Shown: positions 18,323 to 28,035 of the stretch, piece by piece
Layout: every line of letters begins with the position of its first letter
Position numbering within the stretch: the first letter of the stretch is position 1
Origin: Sphingobium arseniciresistens
Lineage (GTDB): Bacteria > Pseudomonadota > Alphaproteobacteria > Sphingomonadales > Sphingomonadaceae
NCBI GenBank assembly: GCA_029167225.1
Contig: JARFNK010000007.1
Span: 167,939-231,938 of the forward strand
Direction: 5' to 3'
DNA length: 64,000 nt
Translations under genes and position numbers: made by a program
Notes under the pieces: generated by a model
Told to the model about the DNA's origin: nothing
The model's database searches: none
The model's input: only the letters and a program-made list of their open reading frames with translations

Positions 18323-19162
18323 ATGAAAACAGCCTATATTGCGCCGCTTGGCGCCATCGCTATCGCTTTGTCTTTCGCACCCGCAAGTGCGCAGGAGAGC
18401 GCGACGAAGACCTGGAACGGCCCCTACATCGGCGGATCGGCCGGTTTCGGATGGCGCGACAATAATTCCGGAGAATCGATCCGTTTCGACCGGGACGGCA
18501 ATGGCGATTTCGATGATGCGGTTACGACCACGACCGGCGCCAATGCCTTCGCGCCCGGCTTCTGCGGCGGTGCTGCAAACGGCAACAATCCGGGCGCTGG
18601 CTGCCGCAATGACGACAATGGTCTCGATTGGGCCGTCCAGCTCGGTTACGATCGCCAGATGGGCAATATCGTCGCCGGCATCGTGCTGGAAGGCGGGAAG
18701 ACCGACGTGGACGACAGCGTCTCGGGCTTCAGCACGACGCCGGCAAGCTACACGATGACGCGGGACATCAAATATAACGCAGCTGCGCGGCTGCGCCTGG
18801 GTTACAGCACGCCGGTCGGCACGCTGTTCTACCTGACGGGCGGCGGCGCCTATGCCAAGGTCCGCAACAGCTTTGCGACCACCAACACGGCCAATGCCTT
18901 CACGCCGTCGAACAGCAAGGAAGATGCCTGGGGCTGGGTCGCCGGTGGCGGCGTCGACCAGAAGATTACGGACACCGTCTCGATCGGCGTGCTCTACAAA
19001 TATACCCGCTACAAGGCCGACGAATATGTCGTGAATGCGGGACGGGGCACGGCGCCTGCAACCAATCCGTTCCTGATTGGCCCTGCCGGCAGCACGGATT
19101 TCGCTCGCGGTTCGCGTTTCGACACGCACAGCATCATGGCGACCGCAGCGTTCCATTTCTGA
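18323..19162 (+). CDS. Outer membrane beta-barrel protein (porin-family, Omp25-like)
   Basis: The 279-residue protein has a signal peptide ending ASAQ, then WNGPYIGGSAGFGW, the entry typical of alphaproteobacterial Omp25/31-type eight-stranded barrels. It ends in phenylalanine (ATAAFHF), as outer membrane proteins do for BAM recognition. Alternating aromatic-polar strands such as AVQLGYDRQMGN and ARLRLGYSTPVG support a barrel. It is a structural or adhesin-type surface protein rather than a defined porin. A strong hairpin with a following T tract lies just downstream. Confidence 0.88.
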   Translation: MKTAYIAPLGAIAIALSFAPASAQESATKTWNGPYIGGSAGFGWRDNNSGESIRFDRDGNGDFDDAVTTTTGANAFAPGFCGGAANGNNPGAGCRNDDNGLDWAVQLGYDRQMGNIVAGIVLEGGKTDVDDSVSGFSTTPASYTMTRDIKYNAAARLRLGYSTPVGTLFYLTGGGAYAKVRNSFATTNTANAFTPSNSKEDAWGWVAGGGVDQKITDTVSIGVLYKYTRYKADEYVVNAGRGTAPATNPFLIGPAGSTDFARGSRFDTHSIMATAAFHF

Positions 19163-19178
19163 AACATGTTATCCGCGC

Positions 19179-19219
19179 AGGGGGCGCCGCCGTGGAAGGC
19201 GGCGTCCCCTGACCTTTTG
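19179..19219 (+). terminator. Rho-independent terminator after the beta-barrel gene
   Basis: A 13-bp GC-rich stem (19179-19191 with 19198-19210, one G-U pair) around a six-base loop is followed within a few bases by CCTTTTGTTT. It lies 16 bases past the stop of the outer membrane protein gene and before the convergent methyltransferase gene. Confidence 0.75.
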
Positions 19220-19231
19220 TTTCGCGCGGCT

Positions 19232-20536
19232 TTATTCTGCGGGCTGCAGCACGGGTCCCGGATCAGGCGCCTTGTGGCCCGTGATGATCGCCAGCAGGCG
19301 CGGCACGGGGCCATGCCGTCCCATCCAGTCATGATAGGCGCGATAGGCTGGGTCGGCGAGCAGGTGCCTCTCTTCCGTCCTCGCTCGCCAGTAATAGATG
19401 GCGCTGACGATGCCCAGCGTGGCGCAGTTGCGAACCATGTCTACGATGCTGCCGCTGGTCGCGAGGAAGGGCAGGGTCGAGCACCACCAGAAAAGGTTCT
19501 TCGACAGATAGGCCGGGTGGCGGCTCCAGCGATAGGGGCCGTGCGTCAGGATACCGCGGTGGGTGAGGTTGGAGAAGCGCAGGCCGAAGGCGACCGTCGC
19601 CCAGGCATAGATGCCGGTCAGCACGACCAGCAGCGTGCCCATGCCCCAGAGCGCGGCGGGGTGCGCGCTCAGCCAGACGCTCCAGTCCGCCGTATTGTGG
19701 TGATAGTCGAGCGCCCCGCCAGGCCCCATCAGCACGAAGGGCGGATAGCAGATCAGCGCCGCAATCCAGCCTGAAAGATAGGGGTTGGCGCTGCGGATAT
19801 GCGCGTCGAGCGGCCTGCAGGTGAGCATATAGCCCACGGTCGCGAAGGCCACGTCGATCAGGAACATGAGCGTGATGAGGAAATTGGCGAGGCTGACGGG
19901 ATCGCGCAGCGCATCCGCCGGTATCCAGTGAACGAGATTGGCGAAGTTGGCCGGGACGATGGAGAGCATGAAGGCGAGGAAGAACCCCTTCACCAGCCAA
20001 GCCCGCGCGTGCGCCGCGACCTGCGCCATGTCCGGCGTGCCGGCCGCGCCGCCGATCACCCACTGCCCGAAGGCATGGGTGGCGTCGCGCGGTTCCAGCA
20101 GCCGCCGGTCCAGCCACAGCACATAGGGGATGGACAGCGCCAGCAGCCAGGGAGCCGCCGCCTCGAACATCTCCATCGCGAACCGGTAGCCGCCGTCCCA
20201 ATACCAGCGGGCGAGGCAATAGCTGACGGCGATCAGACCCCAGGTGGCCCAGAGCCCGGCAATCTTGACGAGGCTGATGTCGACCACATCGCGCAGCGAC
20301 CGGGGCTTTGCTGTCCAGTCGATGCCGGTCGAGGGATTGCGATGCACCTTGTCGACGAGCAGCGACCACAGCAGCATCGGCAGGCCGCAGGCGAACACCG
20401 CCGCCATGCCCGCATAGGGGCCGTCCATGCCATAATGCCAGGCAATGCCCGTCCACAGCGCCAGCCCGCCAAGCCCGGCGATGCCGACACCATGGCTGAC
20501 GGCCGATCGGGGGCAGGGGGCGTGGCGCGTGTTCAT
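19232..20536 (-). CDS. Isoprenylcysteine carboxyl methyltransferase (ICMT/PEMT)-family membrane protein
   Basis: This is a 434-residue polytopic membrane protein with about ten hydrophobic segments. Its C-terminal quarter holds the ICMT/PEMT methyltransferase motif (GPYRWSRHPAYLSKNLFWW) and the trailing RARTEERHLLADPAYRAYHDW, which bind S-adenosylmethionine and the lipid substrate. The N-terminal half is an additional membrane region of unknown function. Bacterial members methylate lipids or are uncharacterised, so the substrate is not predictable. It is convergent with the beta-barrel gene. Confidence 0.8.
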   Translation of the reverse strand: MNTRHAPCPRSAVSHGVGIAGLGGLALWTGIAWHYGMDGPYAGMAAVFACGLPMLLWSLLVDKVHRNPSTGIDWTAKPRSLRDVVDISLVKIAGLWATWGLIAVSYCLARWYWDGGYRFAMEMFEAAAPWLLALSIPYVLWLDRRLLEPRDATHAFGQWVIGGAAGTPDMAQVAAHARAWLVKGFFLAFMLSIVPANFANLVHWIPADALRDPVSLANFLITLMFLIDVAFATVGYMLTCRPLDAHIRSANPYLSGWIAALICYPPFVLMGPGGALDYHHNTADWSVWLSAHPAALWGMGTLLVVLTGIYAWATVAFGLRFSNLTHRGILTHGPYRWSRHPAYLSKNLFWWCSTLPFLATSGSIVDMVRNCATLGIVSAIYYWRARTEERHLLADPAYRAYHDWMGRHGPVPRLLAIITGHKAPDPGPVLQPAE

Positions 20537-20639
20537 CCCGGATGCTCTAGGGCAAATTGGTAAGCAAGCGGTGAAGGCGCTGCGGAAGGCGAGGTCGGGA
20601 CCGGGCCGGAAGGCGGTTATGTCGGCGCGTCCCGCCGCC

Positions 20640-21254
20640 TCAGCCGCCCAGCACGTTGATGGTGAAGGCGATGATGCCGAGGTTGAAGATGAAGGCGGCT
20701 AGGCAATGGAATGTCGCGACCTTGCGGATGGCGCTCGTCTGCATGGCGACGTCGGACGTCTGGAAGGTCATGCCCAGGGTGAAGGCGAAATAGATGAAGT
20801 CCCAGTAGCGGGGCTCCTTCGTGGCGGGAAAGTCGATGCCGCCGCTGTCCTTGCCCGAGGCATTCTTGACGTAGAAGATATGCGCATAATGCAGCGCATA
20901 GACCATGTTCGAGAACAGCCATGCCAGCGCCAGCGTGGCGAGCAGCAAGGCGATCACCAGCGGCTTGGGGCCGCCTTTGGTAGAAACCGCGACGCCGACG
21001 GCGATAAGGATGACGACGCCGACGATTCCCGTCAGCAGCAGCATCATTTCCCGATTGGCGTCGTTCCGCTCCGCGTTGCTGCGCATGGTGCCGGGGTCGG
21101 CGTCGATCAGCGGGACGACGGCGGTCAGAAAGGCGATCGCGGCGATGTCGAACCCTGCCATCACGGCTTCATGCCATGGCAGCCAAAGGGCCAGCGGCGC
21201 GAAAAGGGCGAGCAGCGCCAGGAACATGCCGTAGCGCCAGGGAAAGATTCGCAT
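20640..21254 (-). CDS. DUF1345 membrane protein
   Basis: The 204-residue product has about five transmembrane segments and the DUF1345 signature YWDFIYFAFTLGMTFQTSDV, where FTLG/FQTSD resembles the filter-helix motif of TMEM175-like potassium channels. A cation-channel role is therefore possible but is inference. The ATG giving MRIFPWRYGMFLALL is preferred over an upstream in-frame start that adds a charged leader. It is separated by about 100 bases from the ICMT-like gene in the same direction. Confidence 0.85.
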   Translation of the reverse strand: MRIFPWRYGMFLALLALFAPLALWLPWHEAVMAGFDIAAIAFLTAVVPLIDADPGTMRSNAERNDANREMMLLLTGIVGVVILIAVGVAVSTKGGPKPLVIALLLATLALAWLFSNMVYALHYAHIFYVKNASGKDSGGIDFPATKEPRYWDFIYFAFTLGMTFQTSDVAMQTSAIRKVATFHCLAAFIFNLGIIAFTINVLGG

Positions 21255-21332
21255 GGGCGACGACTGGATGGGCGAGGACCGGGAGCGCATGCGCGAGAAT
21301 AGGCGCGCATCCCGCGTCCGGCACAAGGGTTT

Positions 21333-21986
21333 TTACCGTGCGATCAGCCCGCGCGCCCTGCCGGTTGCTGATTGGGTATTGACCGCCAACATCTTGATTT
21401 CGGCCGCGACTACGGCAAAGCCGCGCCCGGCATCGCCTGCCCGTGCCGCCTCGATGGAGGCATTGAGCGCAAGCAGATTGGTCTGGCGCGCGATGCTGTC
21501 GATGGAATCGACGATGTCGGCGACCTCAGTGAGCGCGGTTTCCACGATGCTCCGGCGACTTTCTTCCTGCGCGCGAAGCTGGATCTCCGCCTCTTCGCGG
21601 GCATCCATGGCGCGTCGTTCAGCACTGATGTCATTGGCAAATTTGACGATGCCTGTCTGGATGCCATCCGGGCCGAATACCGGATTGTAGCTGCCTCTGA
21701 TCCAAATTTCCCGGCCGGTACGGCCTCGGCGGCAATAGGCCCCGGTGTCGAACTGGCCGGACCGCAGCCGCGCCCAGAAATCGCGATACTCCGCAGACTC
21801 GGCATAGCTCGGTTCGCAGAACATCCGGTGATGCTGCCCGACGACATCGTCGAAATGATAGTCGACCAGTTTCAGGAAATTGTCGTTCGCACCGGTGACG
21901 ATGCCGCTCATGTCGAAGGTGACGATGGCGGTCGAGCGCTCCATCGCCTGCCACATGGCATCCGGTTCGATATCAATGCCGCGCAA
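21333..21986 (-). CDS. Minimal soluble PAS-domain chemoreceptor (MCP-like)
   Basis: The 217-residue cytoplasmic protein has an N-terminal Aer-like PAS domain (about residues 10-120, with [17 protein letters not shown] and [15 protein letters not shown]). A short coiled segment leads into the MCP hairpin tip ([20 protein letters not shown], then [10 protein letters not shown]) at 165-200, the CheA/CheW contact region. Transmembrane helices, a HAMP domain and most of the methylation helices are absent. A perfect GGAGGT at 21994-21999, seven bases before a TTG, decides the start at 21986. No other chemotaxis genes are in the window. It may sense oxygen or redox state, as related PAS receptors do. 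Confidence 0.85.
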   Translation of the reverse strand: MRGIDIEPDAMWQAMERSTAIVTFDMSGIVTGANDNFLKLVDYHFDDVVGQHHRMFCEPSYAESAEYRDFWARLRSGQFDTGAYCRRGRTGREIWIRGSYNPVFGPDGIQTGIVKFANDISAERRAMDAREEAEIQLRAQEESRRSIVETALTEVADIVDSIDSIARQTNLLALNASIEAARAGDAGRGFAVVAAEIKMLAVNTQSATGRARGLIAR

Positions 21987-22062
21987 ATGAATTACCTCCG
22001 CTTGGAAGTGCAATCCACTGCGCGGCCTAAATTATCGTTAACCAGAGTATATATTTTATGGA

Positions 22063-23280
<1,218 letters not shown>

Positions 23281-23412
23281 GGGGTTCCCTCAGGGCGGCA
23301 AATGACGGGCGCGCGGGTAACAGGCACGGCCGCGAAGCGCAACCGGGAAGCGTTACGGGGCGGTGCTTCCTGCGTGAAATGAGCTCCTTCCCGTTCACCC
23401 CATGGCGCCCAT

Positions 23413-23446
23413 GCAAAAGGGGCGGGACTTGCGCCCCGCCCCTTCC
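23413..23446 (-). terminator. Rho-independent terminator for the 23465-24019 gene
   Basis: A 10-bp stem (23417-23426 with 23435-23444) is followed on the minus strand by a four-T run and lies 20 bases past the stop of the small membrane protein gene. It separates that gene from argG, which reads in the same direction. Confidence 0.65.
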
Positions 23447-23464
23447 GGCGTTTCCCGAGGGGGA

Positions 23465-24019
23465 TCAGGAATGTCTTGGTGTCAGGTACGTCCGGGTCGC
23501 CATGGCCTTGCCGGTCGCGAATGGATATGCGGCGCTGTGCGGCGCGGCGATAATGCTTTCCAATGTCTCTTCCGACATGATGAGAGGGCTGCCCTTGGCA
23601 GTAAATGAAGCGTGCGATGCCGTTGCAATCATCCCAGCGTCGAACTCGTTCGCGTCATTGCGATCGCGCCGGAGCAGCGCAAGTCCGCCTAGGCCCACGA
23701 GGACCAGTCCGCTTCCACCCAGAGCCAAGGCGAGGCTGAGTTCCTGGCGCGCCGAAGCCGCCGCCACAGGGACGAGCACTGGCGAGCCTGCGTCATCGGC
23801 CATGCCCTCATCGCGTGCGATCGTGGGGGCGCTGGTCGAAGCGAGTTGCCGTGCGGCGCCGGCATGCGCAGTTCCGCTCTTGGCTCCCGCGCGGCTTTGT
23901 GGGCGCTCGTTCATCGGCGCGGTCGATGGCAGATCCTGCGCAATGCCGGATGTCGACCCGAGCGTGAAGACCGCTATAATCGCGATCTTGGCCGGGCGAA
24001 TGGAAAGCCGCTTTGTCAT
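23465..24019 (-). CDS. Hypothetical exported or membrane-anchored protein
   Basis: I do not recognise this 184-residue protein. It begins with a signal-like segment (ending TSGIAQ), continues through an Ala/Ser/Pro-rich disordered stretch, then has a glycine-rich hydrophobic segment (LALGGSGLVLVGLGGLALL) followed by RRDRND and about 65 more residues. The helix-plus-Arg arrangement recalls sorting-signal helices, but the long C-terminal extension rules out a classical PEP-CTERM tail. The ATG at 24019 (MTKRLSIRPAK) is chosen because it places the signal peptide at the N-terminus. A terminator follows it. Confidence 0.6.
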   Translation of the reverse strand: MTKRLSIRPAKIAIIAVFTLGSTSGIAQDLPSTAPMNERPQSRAGAKSGTAHAGAARQLASTSAPTIARDEGMADDAGSPVLVPVAAASARQELSLALALGGSGLVLVGLGGLALLRRDRNDANEFDAGMIATASHASFTAKGSPLIMSEETLESIIAAPHSAAYPFATGKAMATRTYLTPRHS

Positions 24020-24298
24020 GGCAATCGGATAAACAACAAAACACTTGAATCTGTCGCGCGGTCCTTGCAGCAATTGCGGTCAAGAGAATGGAATATTGGA
24101 TGAGATGTTGATTTGAATTAGTCCTGTGTCGCAGAAGTTGGCTTGTTCATTTGCCGTTAATATGAATATTCGTTCATAATAGTGAAATTTATTGATGTCC
24201 TAAAGTGCATGGCAGAAAAACGTTTACCATCGTATTTCCGCACCTCACTGCTTTTTCAGGCGCGCGCGCTCATCATCGGCTGAATGCCGACGCAAGGA

Positions 24299-24874
24299 TC
24301 ACAGCCAGCCGACAAGCCCCGCCAGCATCCACAGGCCGAGCAGCAGGAACAGCAGTGCCGCGCCCAGTTGCAGCGCCCGCATCGGCACCCGCTTCGCCAG
24401 CGCTTCGCCGAAGATCACCGCTGGTACATTGGCGATCATCATGCCCAGTGTCGTGCCGGCGGTGACGGCAAAGACATTTTCGAACCGTGCGCCGAGCGCC
24501 ACCGTGGCGACCTGCGTCTTGTCGCCCATCTCGACAAGGAAGAAGGCAACCAGGGTGGTCACGAACACGCCGGCCTTGGAAGGCGCCTTGAGCGGCGCGT
24601 CCTCGTCGATCTTGTCGGGGATCAGCGTCCAGGCGGCCATGGCGATGAAGCTCAGCGCGACGGCGTAGCGAAACCATGGGCTCTGCAACAGGCCGGCAGC
24701 TTCATGGCCGACGAGCGCCGCCAGGAAATGATTGGCCATGGTGGCGAACAGGATGCCCATGATGATCGGCACGGGCTTTCGAAAGCGGGTGGCGAGCAGC
24801 ATGGCGAGAAGCTGTGTCTTGTCGCCCATTTCAGCAAGCGCGACGAGGGCTGTGGAGGTAAGAAAGGCTTCCAT
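24299..24874 (-). CDS. GDT1/TMEM165 (UPF0016) family manganese exporter
   Basis: The 191-residue protein has six hydrophobic helices in two repeats, each with the family cation-site motif E-x-G-D-K-T (AEMGDKTQLLAML and VEMGDKTQVATVAL). Bacterial members export Mn2+, and the yeast and human relatives move Mn2+ and Ca2+ in the Golgi. The ATG giving MEAFLTSTALVALAEMGDK is preferred. The leader carries a yybP-ykoY-type manganese riboswitch, which strongly supports manganese as the substrate. Confidence 0.93.
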   Translation of the reverse strand: MEAFLTSTALVALAEMGDKTQLLAMLLATRFRKPVPIIMGILFATMANHFLAALVGHEAAGLLQSPWFRYAVALSFIAMAAWTLIPDKIDEDAPLKAPSKAGVFVTTLVAFFLVEMGDKTQVATVALGARFENVFAVTAGTTLGMMIANVPAVIFGEALAKRVPMRALQLGAALLFLLLGLWMLAGLVGWL

Positions 24875-24950
24875 GGGATCTGTCCGGGGCCGGGCTGAGT
24901 ACAAGCACAATGCCACCGCACCTGCTGCCCGGCCGGGAAGAAGGGACGAT

Positions 24951-25068
24951 GCCATTGGTCTCGACAGACGCGATGCCCTGCATCCCGTCCCACGCGCCAT
25001 GGTGTCTCCACCAAATATGTTGACGCGCGGCCCACCGATCTTCGATGGCTGGCTACTCCCCAGATGAC
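24951..25068 (-). promoter_or_regulatory. yybP-ykoY family (manganese) riboswitch
   Basis: On the minus strand the leader of the GDT1-type gene contains the hallmark segments of the class in order: CUGGGGAGUAGCC (25051-25063), GCGUCAACAU (about 25018-25027) and UCGAGACC (24957-24964). The flanks GUCAU (25064-25068) and AUGGC (24951-24955) can pair as the base of P1. The two conserved internal loops form the Mn2+ site in known members. The motif ends about 77 bases before the start codon, leaving room for an expression platform. Homologous leaders in other bacteria turn on exporter genes when Mn2+ is high. Confidence 0.88.
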
Positions 25069-25242
25069 GACGGCCGTCTAACGCACACCGCCGTTGAACG
25101 CAAGCCAGGGCGCGTTCGCGTCCATTTTACGTTATCGTGCGTTAGCGTCGGCATGCCCATACTCATGGATAGGCGATGACGGATGGCGCGCATGCTATCT
25201 TATGAGTGCTTGAAGCGATCAGTCTCGCCACTTTAATCAATT

Positions 25243-25270
25243 TTGCCGGATTAGCGTGGCGGCATAATCT
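25243..25270 (+). promoter_or_regulatory. Candidate sigma-70-type promoter for catalase
   Basis: TTGCCG (25243-25248) and TAATCT (25265-25270) are spaced by 16 bases and lie about 30 bases before the catalase start. The match is moderate. The rest of the 424-base gap (24875-25298) holds the riboswitch on the other strand, and I see no convincing OxyR site. Confidence 0.4.
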
Positions 25271-25298
25271 TTGGGCCAGCGTTCAGAGGAGACATCAA

Positions 25299-26798
25299 AT
25301 GGCAGACAAACCAACCATGACGACCAGCGGCGGCGCGCCGATCGCCGACAATCAGAACAGTCTCTCCGCCGGGCCGCGCGGTCCGCTGCTGCTGCAGGAC
25401 TATCAACTGATCGAGAAGCTGGCTCACCAGAACCGCGAGCGCATTCCCGAGCGCGTCGTCCACGCCAAGGGCTGGGGCGCGCATGGCACGCTGACGATCA
25501 CCGGCGACATCAGCAAATATACCAAGGCGAAGGTGCTGCAGCCGGCCGCGCAGACGCCGATGATCATCCGCTTCTCCACCGTCGCGGGCGAACTCGGCGC
25601 GGCCGATGCCGAGCGCGACGTGCGCGGCTTCGCGATGAAATTCTACACGCCCGAAGGCAATTGGGATCTGGTCGGCAACAACACGCCGGTCTTCTTCGTG
25701 CGCGATCCGCTGAAATTTCCTGATTTCATCCACACGCAGAAGCGCCATCCGCGCACCAACCTGCGCTCGCCCACGGCGATGTGGGATTTCTGGTCGCTCA
25801 GCCCCGAATCGCTCCATCAGGTAACGATCCTGATGTCCGACCGCGGCCTGCCGACGGACGTGCGGCACATCAATGGCTATGGCAGCCATACCTTCTCGCT
25901 CATTAACGATGCGGGCGAGCGTTTCTGGGTGAAGTTCCACTTCAAGACGCTGCAGGGGCACAAGCACTGGACCAATGAGGAAGCCGGCGTCGTCGTGGGC
26001 CGCACCCGCGAGTCGACGCAGGAGGATTTGTTCGAAGCGATCGAGACCGGCAACTTCCCCAAATGGAAGATGCAGGTGCAGATCATGCCGGAGCTCGATG
26101 CGGAGAAGACGCCCTATAATCCCTTCGACCTGACCAAGGTCTGGCCGCACGCAGATTACCCCCCGATCGACATCGGCGAGTTCGAGCTGAACCGCAATGC
26201 CGACAATTATTTCGCGGAGATCGAGCAGGCGGCGTTCAGCCCCTCCAACATCGTGCCGGGCATCGGCTTTTCGCCCGACAAGATGCTGCAGGCCCGCATC
26301 TTCAGCTATGCCGACGCGCACCGCCACCGCATCGGCACCCATTATGAGGCGCTGCCGATCAACGCGCCGAAGTGCCCGGTCCATCATTATCACAAGGACG
26401 GGGCGATGCGCTTCTTCCCGAACAATCCCAATCCGGCGGCCTATTATGAGCCCAACAGCTTTGGCGGCCCGGTGGAGGAGGATCGCTTCCGCGAGCCACC
26501 GCTGAAGATCTCGGGCGATGCGGACCGGTGGAACCACCGCGAGGGCAATGACGATTTCGGCCAGCCCCGCGCGCTGTTCAACCTGTTCGACGATGCGCAG
26601 AAGGCGCGGCTGTTCGCCAATATCGCGGCGGCCATGGGCGACATTCCGGACGAGATCGAGGAGCGCCAGTGCAAGCTGTTCGATCAGGTCCACCCCGACT
26701 ATGGCGCGGGCGTAAGGGCCGCGCGGGCGACGATCAAGGATCGCAACCCGTCGATCTCCGCCCCGACGGACCAGACGCTGGCCGACGCCTCGGCCTGA
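25299..26798 (+). CDS. katA: Catalase (haem, small-subunit type)
   Basis: The 499-residue monofunctional haem catalase breaks down hydrogen peroxide. The distal His is in [12 protein letters not shown], the distal Asn in [14 protein letters not shown], and the proximal haem ligand Tyr in [32 protein letters not shown] is the family signature. The length fits small-subunit catalases. The start is chosen from a CAGAGGAGA ribosome-binding site just upstream. A long stem-loop terminator follows, so it is probably monocistronic. It is divergent from the manganese exporter, and peroxide and manganese homeostasis are often linked physiologically. Confidence 0.96.
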   Translation: MADKPTMTTSGGAPIADNQNSLSAGPRGPLLLQDYQLIEKLAHQNRERIPERVVHAKGWGAHGTLTITGDISKYTKAKVLQPAAQTPMIIRFSTVAGELGAADAERDVRGFAMKFYTPEGNWDLVGNNTPVFFVRDPLKFPDFIHTQKRHPRTNLRSPTAMWDFWSLSPESLHQVTILMSDRGLPTDVRHINGYGSHTFSLINDAGERFWVKFHFKTLQGHKHWTNEEAGVVVGRTRESTQEDLFEAIETGNFPKWKMQVQIMPELDAEKTPYNPFDLTKVWPHADYPPIDIGEFELNRNADNYFAEIEQAAFSPSNIVPGIGFSPDKMLQARIFSYADAHRHRIGTHYEALPINAPKCPVHHYHKDGAMRFFPNNPNPAAYYEPNSFGGPVEEDRFREPPLKISGDADRWNHREGNDDFGQPRALFNLFDDAQKARLFANIAAAMGDIPDEIEERQCKLFDQVHPDYGAGVRAARATIKDRNPSISAPTDQTLADASA

Positions 26799-26847
26799 CA
26801 ATGTGTTGACGCCCTGTCGCCGTCCCCCACGGCGGCAGGACGCGCGA

Positions 26848-26886
26848 ATGCCGCTGGCCAGTCCCTGGGCCAGCGGCATTTTTGTT
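26848..26886 (+). terminator. Rho-independent terminator after catalase
   Basis: A perfect 12-bp stem (26848-26859 with 26868-26879) around an eight-base loop runs into TTTTTGTTT. It is 50 bases past the catalase stop and is one of the clearest terminators in the window. Confidence 0.9.
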
Positions 26887-26989
26887 TCTCGAACGTAAAC
26901 AAGCCCAGATGTGGGGCCTTATTCGCTTATGCGGCGTTGCAGCATCACGCGCGGCCCGGTAGGCAGCGGGCAACAGGGAGTTTTTTCAC

Positions 26990-27925
26990 ATGCCTTCGGG
27001 ATTGATCGCACTGCTCGACGACGTGGCGGGCATCGCCAAGCTTGCGGCCTCGTCACTTGATGATGTCGCGGGGGCTGCCGGCAAGGCGGGGACGAAGGCC
27101 GCAGGCGTCGTCATCGACGATGCCGCCGTGACGCCGCGCTATGTTACCGGCCTGACGCCGGACCGCGAACTGCCGATCATCTACAAGATCGCCAAGGGCA
27201 GCTTGAAGAACAAGCTGGTCTTCCTGCTGCCGCTTGCGCTTGCGCTCAGCGCTTTTGCGCCCTGGGCGCTGACGCCGCTGCTGATGGTTGGCGGCGCGTT
27301 CCTCTGTTTCGAGGGCGCCGAGAAGATCGTCGAGGCATTTACGGGCGGGCATGATGAGGCGGCCGATGCCGCGGCCACGCTCAGTTCCAAGGAACTGGAG
27401 GACGAGAAGGTCAGCGGCGCGGTCCGCACCGACTTCATCCTGTCGGGGGAGATCATCGCGATCTCGCTGGCGAGCGTCGCGACGGAGCCGCTGTGGGAGC
27501 AGGCGCTGGTGCTGATCGCCGTGGCCATCTTCATCACCGTCGGCGTCTATGGCGCGGTGGGCTTCATCGTGAAGATGGATGACATCGGCCTGCACATGGC
27601 GAAGGGATCGACCGGCGCCGGGCGCAGCATCGGCCGGGGCCTTGTCCATGCCATGCCCATTTTGATGCACATCCTTGCCTATGTCGGGACCGCGGCGATG
27701 CTGTGGGTGGGCGGCGGCATCCTGCTCCACGGGATCGAGGAATTTGGCTGGGATGCGCTGCCCCATGCGGTCCATGACGCCGCGGCCGCGGTGGGCCATG
27801 GCGCGGGCGCGTTCAGCGGCTTTGCCGAATGGCTGGTGACGGCGGCGGCATCGGGCGTGCTGGGACTGATCGTCGGCGGGATCATCGTGGCGGCGCTGCA
27901 CCTCATCCCCGGCAAGAAGCACTGA
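26990..27925 (+). CDS. DUF808 inner membrane protein (YedI-like)
   Basis: The 311-residue protein matches DUF808/YedI throughout: the N-terminal GLIALLDDVAGIAKLAASSLDD, a soluble stretch with VTPRYVTGLTPDRELPII, then several membrane helices. The family is widespread in proteobacteria and has no assigned reaction. ACAGGGAG precedes the ATG. It stands alone between the catalase terminator and the inverted repeat at 27941-28024. Confidence 0.9.
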   Translation: MPSGLIALLDDVAGIAKLAASSLDDVAGAAGKAGTKAAGVVIDDAAVTPRYVTGLTPDRELPIIYKIAKGSLKNKLVFLLPLALALSAFAPWALTPLLMVGGAFLCFEGAEKIVEAFTGGHDEAADAAATLSSKELEDEKVSGAVRTDFILSGEIIAISLASVATEPLWEQALVLIAVAIFITVGVYGAVGFIVKMDDIGLHMAKGSTGAGRSIGRGLVHAMPILMHILAYVGTAAMLWVGGGILLHGIEEFGWDALPHAVHDAAAAVGHGAGAFSGFAEWLVTAAASGVLGLIVGGIIVAALHLIPGKKH

Positions 27926-27940
27926 GGTAAGCCTTCACCA

Positions 27941-28024
27941 TGCTCCTGCGAAGGCAGGAGCCCAGGGTGCGACGTCTCAAGCTCATGTCTGTAGAGATTC
28001 TGGGCTCCTGCCTGCGCAGGAGCA
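27941..28024. repeat. Inverted repeat, family A (near-perfect copy)
   Basis: Two 25-base arms (27941-27965 and 28000-28024) are inverted copies with one mismatch, and each arm contains its own smaller palindrome around TCCTGCG/CGCAGGA. A degenerate copy lies at 13349-13420. The element fills the gap between the convergent DUF808 and Cfa-like genes. The form is that of a REP/BIME-like dispersed palindrome, possibly with a termination role. Confidence 0.85.
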
Positions 28025-28035
28025 CGGCGTCTTAA

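Noticed and set aside
23465-24019. PEP-CTERM exosortase substrate
   Set aside because: The hydrophobic helix is followed by about 65 residues and no PEP motif precedes it.
25081-25298. OxyR site before catalase
   Set aside because: ATAG and CTAT words are present but do not have the spacing of a full OxyR site.
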